From CAZBWS01 sp964495705 (GTDB taxonomy: Bacteria > Pseudomonadota > Gammaproteobacteria > HTCC5015): 16,308 bases of DNA. The position numbers and the translations under genes were made by a program. Below, in pieces: positions 7,301 through 14,055 of this stretch (positions are counted from its first letter, which is position 1; each line of letters starts with the position of its first letter). The stretch spans positions 1-16,308 of the forward strand of contig CAZBWS010000055.1 in the NCBI GenBank assembly GCA_964495705.1. Reading direction: 5' to 3'. The notes beneath the pieces were generated by a model that did no database searches, was not told the origin of the DNA, and saw only the letters and a program-made list of their open reading frames with translations.

Positions 7301-7556
7301 TAACGTTCTTGCTGTCTTGGGTATAAGCAGTCTTTTAGGCATTGTTGCGCCAGTCCACGGCATGGGGTTGAGATCATTCGTAGCGTTACCTGTTGAAAAA
7401 GGTGGAGCGGTGGTTCGCTTTGTGTACGAGCACAGTAATGATGTTGATATCGATCTCTTATCAGCTAATGTCGCTTACGGTTTGAGTGCAAACCAAACCT
7501 TATTACTAGGATTACCCTGTACGTCGTCAGAACCTTTTGGACTCAAGGTTACCTGA
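7281..7556 (+). pseudogene. 5' fragment of a mer-associated exported/envelope protein, truncated by the IS
   Basis: An N-terminal fragment of about 91 residues starting at ATG 7281 (or 7284). A hydrophobic stretch (about 9-25, VLAVLGISSLLGIVAP) looks like a signal peptide, and the remainder (GLRSFVALPVEKGGAVVRF, then alternating polar/hydrophobic residues) looks like the start of an outer-membrane or secreted beta-rich protein. I do not recognise a firm family. It overlaps merP by 20 bp and so belongs to the operon. The reading frame enters the IS at 7554 and stops on the first three bases of the IS end (TGA). The missing part is not found on the far side of the IS, so it has been lost, as may have any later mer genes. 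Confidence 0.75.
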
Positions 7557-7578
7557 TCTAAGAGATACTTAGCTCATC
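7554..7578 (+). repeat. IS terminal inverted repeat, orfB-side end
   Basis: Begins TGATCTAAGAGATA and ends AGCTCATC. It pairs with the opposite end but lacks three bases (TGC) after TGAT and has a shorter T run. The first TGA doubles as the stop codon of the truncated gene to its left. Confidence 0.78.
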
Positions 7579-8561
7579 AAGGTTGCTCGTTTATCGTAAT
7601 GCATTTCTCGTCTCATGGCTAAAGTAGCCAACTTTATCTTCTCTCGTTGTTCCAGTATTTCTTCCCCACGACCATAAAAAACATCAGCAGGCGTCAGGTT
7701 ATTTAGCGACTCATGATGTCGCTCATGGTTGTAGTAACTGACGAAGCTTTGTATCTGTTCTTCCAACTCACTAGGGAAGTAGTAGTTATTGAGAAGCACT
7801 TGGTTTTTCATGGTGCGATGCCAGCGCTCGATCTTGCCCTGTGTCTGCGGGTGATATGGGCGGCCACGTGTATGTTTCATTCCATTGGCATCCAAGTAGG
7901 CTGACAGCTCACCTGAGATATAGCAAGGGCCGTTATCACTCAAAAGTCGAGGCTTATGCTTTACTTTGACCTCGTCCAGCCCTGTAAATGCCAGGGCATC
8001 GTCCAAGGTGTCTGAGACGTCACTCGTACCCATGGATGTACACAGCCGCCACGAGATAATAAATCGGGAGTGGTCGTCCAGCACGGTAGGCAGGTAATAC
8101 CAGCCCCAGCCAATGATCTTGAAGTAGGTAAAGTCCGTCTGCCACATCTCGTTCACTCGCGCGGTGGGCGTTTGGAACTTATCACTCGCTTGCATCAGAA
8201 TGTAGGCAGGACTAGTGATCAAATCATGTTCTTTCAGTAGCCGATAAACCGTAGATTCCGACACAAAGTATTGTTGGCTGTCCGTGTAAGTTACTGACAG
8301 CTCCCTTGGGGATAAATCAGGCTTATCTAAGGCTAGTTCGATCAGCGCTTCTCGGCGGTCATCCGGTATTTTATTCCACGCAGAACGTGGTACAGGCTTG
8401 CGGTCTTCTAAGCCATCAATGCCATCTTCCTCATAGCGCTTAAGCCAGTTGTAGAAGGTTGATTTATGGATATCTAAGCGAGCCAATGTCTTCCGAACGG
8501 ATAGGTCAGAGTTCTGAACCAGCTGGATGATTTCATGTTTCTCGGCGGCGGAGTACCTCAT
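7569..8561 (-). CDS. IS3-family transposase OrfB (rve/DDE catalytic subunit)
   Basis: A 330-residue protein with an N-terminal helix-turn-helix (about 1-45, RYSAAEKHEIIQLVQ...KSTFYNWLKRY), a linker, and an rve integrase core. The catalytic triad is Asp143 (QTDFTY), Asp209 (LLSDNG) and Glu245 (QGKIERWH), giving the DD(35)E spacing of IS3-family transposases. The C-terminus has the usual YYNHERHHESLNNLTPADVF block. The ATG overlaps the orfA stop in an ATGA, with GGGGAGG upstream. The frame is also open back to an A7 run at 8590-8596 (minus strand), so either reinitiation or a -1 frameshift could produce it. All catalytic motifs are intact, so the IS may still be active. It is at home in the family, with no frameshift or truncation. 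Confidence 0.92.
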   Translation of the reverse strand: MRYSAAEKHEIIQLVQNSDLSVRKTLARLDIHKSTFYNWLKRYEEDGIDGLEDRKPVPRSAWNKIPDDRREALIELALDKPDLSPRELSVTYTDSQQYFVSESTVYRLLKEHDLITSPAYILMQASDKFQTPTARVNEMWQTDFTYFKIIGWGWYYLPTVLDDHSRFIISWRLCTSMGTSDVSDTLDDALAFTGLDEVKVKHKPRLLSDNGPCYISGELSAYLDANGMKHTRGRPYHPQTQGKIERWHRTMKNQVLLNNYYFPSELEEQIQSFVSYYNHERHHESLNNLTPADVFYGRGEEILEQREKIKLATLAMRREMHYDKRATLMS

Positions 8562-8920
8562 ATATCGTCCTCCCCATCCCCGATCACGCTTTTTTTAAGC
8601 AGGCGGTTTTCCATCACCAACTCACCCAGCGTTTCCTTCAGGGCGGAGGTTTCTGCGCGTAACTCTTTGACTTCATCGGACGTCGCTTCTCGAACGGTAT
8701 CGCCCGCCAAACGCTTCTTGCCCGCCTCCATAAATTCCTTAGACCAGCGGTAATACACGTTGGGGTTGAGTCCTTCCTTGCGACATAACTCGGCAATACT
8801 TTCTTCACCGCGCAGACCCTCTAAGACAATTCGGATCTTCTCTTCGGCTGAATATTTCTTGCGGGTGCGACGGCGTATATCACGGACGGTCTTTTCGACG
8901 CTTCTTTTCTCTGTCATCAT
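8558..8920 (-). CDS. IS3-family transposase OrfA (helix-turn-helix, leucine zipper)
   Basis: A 120-residue protein: a basic N-terminus (KRSVEKTVRDIRRRTRKK), a helix-turn-helix of the transposase_8 type at about 23-62 (YSAEEKIRIVLEGLRGEES...YYRWSKEF) and a C-terminal coiled coil at about 82-112 (SDEVKELRAETSALKETLGE). It binds the inverted repeats and, as an OrfAB fusion or with OrfB, directs cut-and-copy transposition. AGAGGA lies 5 bp before the first of two consecutive ATGs. The 3' end carries AAAAAAAG followed by the ATGA overlap with orfB. Confidence 0.9.
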   Translation of the reverse strand: MMTEKRSVEKTVRDIRRRTRKKYSAEEKIRIVLEGLRGEESIAELCRKEGLNPNVYYRWSKEFMEAGKKRLAGDTVREATSDEVKELRAETSALKETLGELVMENRLLKKSVIGDGEDDI

Positions 8921-8940
8921 CGTTTCCTCTCAGGATTAAC

Positions 8941-8970
8941 GATGAGCTAAAACTGTCTCTTAGGCAATCA
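8941..8970 (-). repeat. IS terminal inverted repeat, orfA-side end
   Basis: On the minus strand it begins TGATTGCCTAAGAGACAG and ends AGCTCATC. Its terminal TGA supplies the stop codon of the truncated NTPase gene. Further in, GAGAGGAAACG precedes the orfA ATG. Confidence 0.78.
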
Positions 8971-10506
8971 GGCTATTTGGTCCACATGGTGCTGACGGGA
9001 TACACTGGTGATAAGTTGCAGTAAATAAACCAAAGACAGAGGGTGCCCCAATGATTTCTCGAAAATATTCCTTTTATTATCATCTGTTAGTTCGGAGCAA
9101 CCTGGCCATTCGTTTATAGCCGCATAGACTTTTGGTCGAGTTAGAGATGATATAACAATGGTTCGGCCTTCGTGCCTGATATGCTCTTTTATCATGTCAG
9201 AGAGATCGTCCAGTTCTAACGTCTGACTCCCTAGAGTAAATATCACCCCCTCAGGCACGGTGTTAGGAGGGGGTAAATCTGACAACAAGCTCTGTAGAGG
9301 GTTTTGCTCTCGCTGGATGTGGTCTAAACCATCCACCATAATAATTGTGACTACGTCATCGTTTTTCCATTTCTCGTGGGCTTGTTGAAGTTGCTCCCCT
9401 AACAATGACAGATACTCCTCTCTTGATCCAGGCTGCCCAGAGCTTTCACCACGAAAACCTTGATTTCTTAGCGACAAGGTGATGTCGTGAAGAAACGTAC
9501 TCGCTTCGCCACGCCCTTGGTACGTGCTATCGGGAACATACGCGTAATATCTAACTAACTTATATCCTGCTTTATACTTCAAAGTATGAGTAAGCGTTGT
9601 TGACTTTCCCGAGCCAGGACTTCCAAGTAGTGCGACATAACCCTGTTTGGTTTGCGATAAAACATCAGATATTGAACTAACGGTTTCTTCAATTTCTTGA
9701 TAGGTTCGATCAATAGGAAATTCGTGAACAAACTTGTGCTTAAATCTATGACTCCATGCCAATCTATCTAACATATCATCTTTAGATAGCTCAATAATCC
9801 GGCGTTCACCTCCCGCCATTTTCGTTAGGAGGTTGTATATTTTTCCAATGTCCTCTTTTTTTCTTGCTTGCCCCTGATTGGTTACAGGAGTTTCGGCTGG
9901 CCGCTTATAGTTGAATTCAAGTTCACAACAACGAATAAACGTTAGAAATTGATCATCGTTAAACTTTGACCGACGCTGTAGATCTAACAATACCTCTTTC
10001 CAGTCTACTCCGACTTGATCAAGACCTATTTCGCACCATGACCTGTCGAGCCAACACTCTTTTAAAAATGATTGAAAGTGAGCATGTTGGGGCGGTGTTT
10101 CGCCCATAGGAATTTGGGCTTTAGGGTTTGAGCTAGGCACTAGTTTGTGAAGCAAATGGACCTTTACGGTTCTTTCTTTGTAACTCTCATTTAAATCTGC
10201 CCACCCTTCCGTAAGCTGCCTAAAAAGGCTAAGTTTTTCGTCTCCCTTTTTAGTAGTGCCATCTCTTACAAAATCGGCATAACTTATTGCTCCAGTATAT
10301 TCCGCCCACTTCACCTGATATGCATCAAGCTTACCTGTAGTCGCTATAAGTATGTCATCCAAGCTTCCTGCATCTGGATCAGCTACTCGAAACCACTCTA
10401 GGCTTCCGTCAAGTAAAGCTTCATATATTAGGCTTGCCGCTATTTCATACTGCGGAACATACCCTAACATTGCTGTACGCTCACCATCCCCCGAATTCAT
10501 TTTCAT
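8968..10506 (-). pseudogene. STAND/NACHT-like P-loop NTPase with PD-(D/E)xK-like N-terminus, 3' end removed by the IS (probable defence gene)
   Basis: 512 residues remain. Residues about 14-80 contain E37, D50-D51 and Q64-V-K66 in beta-strand contexts (SLEWFRV, LDDILI, AYQVKWA), the order and spacing of a PD-(D/E)xK nuclease of the Cap4/Mrr-like kind. A P-loop domain follows: Walker A GSPGSGKST at 295-303, Walker B VVTIIMVDGLDHI at 385-397, and a GHPL motif at 487-490 as in STAND/NACHT ATPases. After residue 510 the frame hits the terminal TGA of the IS, so the expected C-terminal sensor/repeat region is gone. Known relatives by architecture are anti-phage effector ATPases (Avs-type), but family membership is inferred. 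It begins 20 bp after the recombinase stop, with GGAAG upstream, and is probably co-transcribed with it. The fragment may be non-functional. Confidence 0.7.
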
Positions 10507-10526
10507 GCAGCTAAGCTTCCGTAATT

Positions 10527-11267
10527 TTAGTGAAAATCCACACCGTCTAAAAAATGTGCACCATCCACGGTGAGTACATTGGTGTAGATTTCGGTGCTGT
10601 CGATGGATTTATGTCCCAGCAACTGACCGACGTACTTCAAAGGGCGTCCGTGTAATAACAAATGGATGGCGAATGAATGCCGAAGGGTGTGGGCGCTGAT
10701 GTGAAAGGGCGAGCCCCCTACTCTCTCGACCAAGGCGTGTATATGCCGATTCACTGTCTGACGGCACATGGGGAAGATGCGCTCGGCCTTTTTGAAGTGG
10801 CCGGCATACAGGTAACTTTGAATACGGTCTTCTAAGGCGTGATCTACGATTGGAATGTAGCGCTTGGGGGAACGCTTTAGAGAGGCATTTGAGGGCCTGC
10901 CAGGGCGTTGTTTTAATGTTTTCAGGATAACCCCGAAGTCATAGCCATCATCCACAAAGGAGCTTGGTGTAAGTGCTAACACCTCTGATACCCGAGCTCC
11001 AGTCGTCCACATAAGATCAAGAATTAAGCGGTACGTAGGATGCTTCTCGGCATCAAGCAAGGCAATAATTTCTGGCTTGAGTAGATAGCTGGGCATCTCA
11101 TCGATGGTTTCTAGGACTATAGGACGTTTGGCAATCAAGCGCTCCCAGTCGATGTGTACGGACTGGATGGGAAAGGCAACAGAAGGGGTTTCCTGAGGCT
11201 GGAACAGTCTAGGCGGTGATGAGGCGAACCTCGTTAACTCATGTTTACTGACATTACTCTGTACCAT
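10527..11267 (-). CDS. ResD/XerC-like tyrosine recombinase
   Basis: A 246-residue site-specific recombinase with the complete catalytic set: Arg92 (TGARVSE), His193-x-x-Arg196 (AHTLRHSF), His219 (LLGHKS) and the nucleophile Tyr228 (TEIYTNV). The N-terminal core-binding domain is short (about 1-60), and the C-terminal tail VLTVDGAHFLDGVDFH resembles, from memory, the F-plasmid ResD multimer-resolution recombinase, which is also of this size. Its family role would be dimer or cointegrate resolution; integration of a mobile element is the alternative. GGAAG lies 6 bp before ATG 11265-11267, and a TATAAT promoter is visible upstream. It runs divergently from tnsA and leads into the NTPase gene. 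It looks intact. Confidence 0.87.
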   Translation of the reverse strand: MVQSNVSKHELTRFASSPPRLFQPQETPSVAFPIQSVHIDWERLIAKRPIVLETIDEMPSYLLKPEIIALLDAEKHPTYRLILDLMWTTGARVSEVLALTPSSFVDDGYDFGVILKTLKQRPGRPSNASLKRSPKRYIPIVDHALEDRIQSYLYAGHFKKAERIFPMCRQTVNRHIHALVERVGGSPFHISAHTLRHSFAIHLLLHGRPLKYVGQLLGHKSIDSTEIYTNVLTVDGAHFLDGVDFH

Positions 11268-11300
11268 TTCACTTCCATATAACGGTGCATATTTTGACTG

Positions 11301-11330
11301 ATTATAGTCCTTGTTTTACAACTTTTACAA
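11301..11330 (-). promoter_or_regulatory. sigma70-like promoter for the tyrosine recombinase gene
   Basis: On the minus strand TTGTAA (complement of 11325-11330) and a perfect TATAAT (complement of 11301-11306) are 18 bp apart, ending 33 bp before the recombinase ATG. The -35 box falls inside a tandem 9-bp repeat. Confidence 0.6.
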
Positions 11331-11331
11331 T
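11314..11331. repeat. tandem 9-bp repeat in the recombinase-tnsA intergenic region
   Basis: TTTTACAAC at 11314-11322 is followed directly by TTTTACAAT at 11323-11331. A related CAACTTTT core returns at about 11390-11397. These could be TnsB sites, recombinase core arms or operators. Confidence 0.5.
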
Positions 11332-11376
11332 GCGTTCATCTCACGTACCAATGAGAATATCAGGCGATATAAGGAT

Positions 11377-11403
11377 TGCACCAGAATACCAACTTTTGGT
11401 GCA
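11377..11403. repeat. inverted repeat upstream of tnsA
   Basis: TGCACCA (11377-11383) and TGGTGCA (11397-11403) form perfect 7-bp arms. GGTGCA also occurs at 11284-11289, there followed by a TTTTGACT run that parallels TTTTGAGT after the second arm. In addition GAATACCA (11384-11391) is complementary to TGGTATTC (11451-11458). Confidence 0.55.
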
Positions 11404-11423
11404 CTTTTGAGTCTATTTACACC

Positions 11424-11442
11424 ATGCCTACTCTGGTAGCAT
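11424..11442. promoter_or_regulatory. dyad 40 bp upstream of tnsA, candidate operator
   Basis: ATGC-C-TAC / GTA-GCAT arms with one unpaired base surround CTCTG. A TAATAT (11443-11448) follows directly and could be a -10 box for tnsA, but no convincing -35 is spaced correctly. Offered as a weak regulatory candidate. Confidence 0.35.
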
Positions 11443-11479
11443 TAATATTGTGGTATTCCCCTAGGACACGGTGATCACT

Positions 11480-12190
11480 ATGAATGTAACCCTCCCTGCT
11501 TATCTCTATAGCTTGAGTGAACGTGTTCATGCCAATGACCTAGTGCCTCACCAACACTCCACACAACTCAACTTTAAACGAGCCACTGACTTCAGAGTGT
11601 GCTGCTTCATAAAGCACCCGGGCCTATCAGAGTTCCATTCTCTTTCCGAGTATCTCCATGCTGGACTCTTAGAAGCAGACCCAACGGTCACAGCATTCGT
11701 ACCTCAACCTTTCCAGCTAACTATTCGAGGACGAAGATACAAACCAGATTGCTATGTAGTACGTGGTGGTGAGCGGTTAGTACTTGAGATTAAGCCCCGT
11801 GGAGAGTTCGCAGATGATAAACGTCTCCCGTTAGAGCAGTTTTTTGACCTTAATGGCATGAAGTTTAAAGTCATTAGTAATGAGTCAATCCTAGATAGAC
11901 GCCAAGAAGCTGAAAACTGGATAGATATCATTCACACATTGCACCAAGCTCGTTCTATTGACACTAAACGAGCTGAACTTGATGTAATAGACATGTTTTA
12001 TCAAGCTGGTGAAGAAGGTTGTCGATTAGATGAAGTTATCGAACCTGGGGATCGTGAAATGACGTATGAAAGTGAAGTTTCTGTTTTCAGGCTACTTCAT
12101 AGGGGGAAAATAAAAGCTGATTTATCATCCTGTCCGATAGACTTTAATACGAGGTTTACTTTATGCCATCAACTTGGCGACGTCGCTTAG
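11480..12190 (+). CDS. tnsA: TnsA-like endonuclease of a Tn7-like transposon
   Basis: A 236-residue protein with a restriction-endonuclease-like N-terminal domain. Glu65 (GLLEADP), Asp90 (YKPDCYV) and Glu103-I-Lys105 (LEIKP) match the Glu63, Asp114 and Gln130/Lys132 set of Tn7 TnsA. The following residues to about 236 form the expected winged-helix-like C-terminal domain. TnsA nicks the 5' ends of the transposon so that, with TnsB, the element is cut out completely instead of forming cointegrates. ATG 11480 is preceded by GGTGA 5 bp away; an in-frame GTG at 11471 with AGGA upstream would add three residues and is the alternative. The 3' end overlaps tnsB by 28 bp. It is somewhat shorter than Tn7 TnsA (273 residues). 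Confidence 0.88.
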   Translation: MNVTLPAYLYSLSERVHANDLVPHQHSTQLNFKRATDFRVCCFIKHPGLSEFHSLSEYLHAGLLEADPTVTAFVPQPFQLTIRGRRYKPDCYVVRGGERLVLEIKPRGEFADDKRLPLEQFFDLNGMKFKVISNESILDRRQEAENWIDIIHTLHQARSIDTKRAELDVIDMFYQAGEEGCRLDEVIEPGDREMTYESEVSVFRLLHRGKIKADLSSCPIDFNTRFTLCHQLGDVA

Positions 12191-14055
12191 AAGAGCAGCC
12201 TTCATTACACGACATCAAGAACTGGCCAGTTCTTGATGTATCTAATCTAAAGCGCTCACATCAACGTGCTTACATAAAAAATCGTAAAATTGTTGCACAA
12301 GTTCTTTCAGGTCAGTCATTAAAAATTATCGCGTCAAATGCAGGAATAAGTACCTCCTCTGTATGTAGGATTATGGGTAGGTGCTTGGGTGGAGATGAAC
12401 TGCAAGCCCCGGCATTAACAAAAGCTTTAATTCCTTATAGCCACATTCGCTCATCAGCACGCAGGGTTCCACTATCTTCGCTTGAAAATCCTTCAGGATC
12501 TAGTTGTAGTTTTCAGTGGTTACTACGTAACGTGCCAAACCTAAAGATGAAACTCGACAAGATGATAAAAGCGAGCCTTCAAGACTCTTCTTATGCACAG
12601 AATATTTCCCCTAGAAACTTTCATGGCGAATTTAAGCGGGCATTAATTGAGTCAGGTCACCCTAAAGACATTTATCCATACAATACACAAAGTATGGCTT
12701 ATGAGTCGGTACGACGTTATCTACACCGCAGGAGTAAAGTACTTAGGCTAGAGCGAGAAAAACCAAATAAGCCTCAATTTACAAGCCAAGAAATCTCTAT
12801 GGCTAAAAACCACAGAGCGTTGAGGCGCGTCCAAATAGATGAACAAATATTTGACCTGAATACAGGTATACACCTCGAATTAAACAACGAAATGATTCCT
12901 CTTAGGCTTTCAAGGATAACCTTATTATTGGCGACTGATGTTGATACAGGTTGTAATCTCGGATATCACCTAGCCTTAAGTAAAAGTCCAGATCAGCAAG
13001 ACATACTTACACTATTTGATAATTGCGTAAAACCATGGAAACCTTTGAGTTTAACAACACCAGGATTTACTTATGAGCCAGGGTCTTGTTTTCCATCCTC
13101 GGACATATCTCACCCTATCGTATTCAATGAAATACAAATGGACAATGCATTATCTCATTTTGCTAATTCTGTCCGTGATGCTCTTTGTATACAGCAATCT
13201 TCTACTATTAGCTTTGGGCACCCTGGAGCTCCTACGACAAGAAGGTGGATTGAATCAGCATTCGACTATATAAATCGACACGTTAGTCACCGATTCAAGT
13301 CTACAACTGGATCCAGTGTCGTTGACCCAGTGCGAGAATCTCGTAAAAACAGCAAAAAACAACCGCTAGTGACTCTTAGAATACTTGAAGAAGCCCTGAG
13401 CATAGTGCTTACAAAGCACAATATTGATCGTAGAGGTTATTTAGGCGGAAGCTCTCCGTTAGAGTTATTTCGTCATCACCAAGACAATCATTATTTAAGG
13501 TACCGCCCCAATTCAAATCAACTGGACTGGCTCCCCTTCATAGGATTTGAAAACAAAAAAATCAAATTATTGCCATATAGACCTCCTCATATAAATTTTT
13601 ATGGGGTGCGTTATAAAAGTGAAAATAGAGAGCTTTATGATGCAGCTTTAGTAGGTGAAACTGTCCGTGTTAAATTTGACCGACGTGACATTCGAAGGTT
13701 AAATGTTTTTACTGAAGACGGTATAGAAGTTGGCTGGCTAGTTGCACCTCATTCATGGCGTCGATTTAAACACAGCCTATCTACCCGGAAACACATAAAC
13801 TCTCTTGTACGCTCAAGTACATTGCACTCAACTGACCCCCTGGCAGCGCACTTCGACTTATTATTAAAAAATAGAGGCACACCCAAAAACAATCTCGAAA
13901 TAGTCAGGGTCTACCAAGAATTTACTGACAATGGGGCTAATAGCCTAACCATTGAGACAGAGAATATTTTAGATAATGATTTTTTTGACTCTGGCAACAA
14001 AATCTCAGAATGGTCTACCTCATTTGCTAATGGCATTAAGAGGAGTAAAAAATGA
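12163..14055 (+). CDS. tnsB: TnsB-like DDE transposase
   Basis: A 630-residue transposase. A helix-turn-helix lies at about 45-72 (VAQVLSGQSLKIIASNAGIS, then SSVCRIMG), followed by further DNA-binding helices to about 200, and an rve/RNase H-like core. Candidate catalytic residues are Asp226 (RVQIDEQ), Asp327 (EIQMDNAL) and Glu364 (RRWIESAF), in the places of D273/D361/E396 of Tn7 TnsB. The C-terminal beta-barrel (about 470-540) and an acidic tail ending NGIKRSKK follow; in this family the tail contacts TnsC. It binds the transposon ends, cuts the 3' strands and joins them to target DNA. ATG 12163 has GAGG about 8 bp upstream inside tnsA. The gene ends in an ATGA overlap with tnsC. Confidence 0.92.
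   Translation: MPSTWRRRLEEQPSLHDIKNWPVLDVSNLKRSHQRAYIKNRKIVAQVLSGQSLKIIASNAGISTSSVCRIMGRCLGGDELQAPALTKALIPYSHIRSSARRVPLSSLENPSGSSCSFQWLLRNVPNLKMKLDKMIKASLQDSSYAQNISPRNFHGEFKRALIESGHPKDIYPYNTQSMAYESVRRYLHRRSKVLRLEREKPNKPQFTSQEISMAKNHRALRRVQIDEQIFDLNTGIHLELNNEMIPLRLSRITLLLATDVDTGCNLGYHLALSKSPDQQDILTLFDNCVKPWKPLSLTTPGFTYEPGSCFPSSDISHPIVFNEIQMDNALSHFANSVRDALCIQQSSTISFGHPGAPTTRRWIESAFDYINRHVSHRFKSTTGSSVVDPVRESRKNSKKQPLVTLRILEEALSIVLTKHNIDRRGYLGGSSPLELFRHHQDNHYLRYRPNSNQLDWLPFIGFENKKIKLLPYRPPHINFYGVRYKSENRELYDAALVGETVRVKFDRRDIRRLNVFTEDGIEVGWLVAPHSWRRFKHSLSTRKHINSLVRSSTLHSTDPLAAHFDLLLKNRGTPKNNLEIVRVYQEFTDNGANSLTIETENILDNDFFDSGNKISEWSTSFANGIKRSKK

Larger units (their letters stand above)
7554..8970 (-). 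mobile_element. IS3-family insertion sequence (about 1417 bp, two ORFs, complete)
   Basis: Bounded by related terminal inverted repeats, both reading inward from TGAT. The end at 7554-7578 and the end at 8941-8970 (complement) share CTAAGAGA and AGCTCATC, offset by short gaps. Inside are overlapping orfA and orfB on the minus strand. Flanking bases (TACC on the left, GGCT on the right) give no 3- or 4-bp direct duplication. The two flanks are fragments of unrelated genes in opposite orientation, so the element marks a rearrangement joint rather than a simple insertion. Confidence 0.85.

Noticed and set aside
7545..8975. Target site duplication for the IS
   Set aside because: Bases next to the ends (TACC and GGCT) do not form a direct repeat under any end placement tried by eye.
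11312..11334. TGTTTTACAAC as a definite transposon terminus
   Set aside because: TGT and an ACAAC/AATG pattern are suggestive, but without the second end or an insertion-site comparison it is only a candidate, so it is kept as a finding and not annotated as an end.
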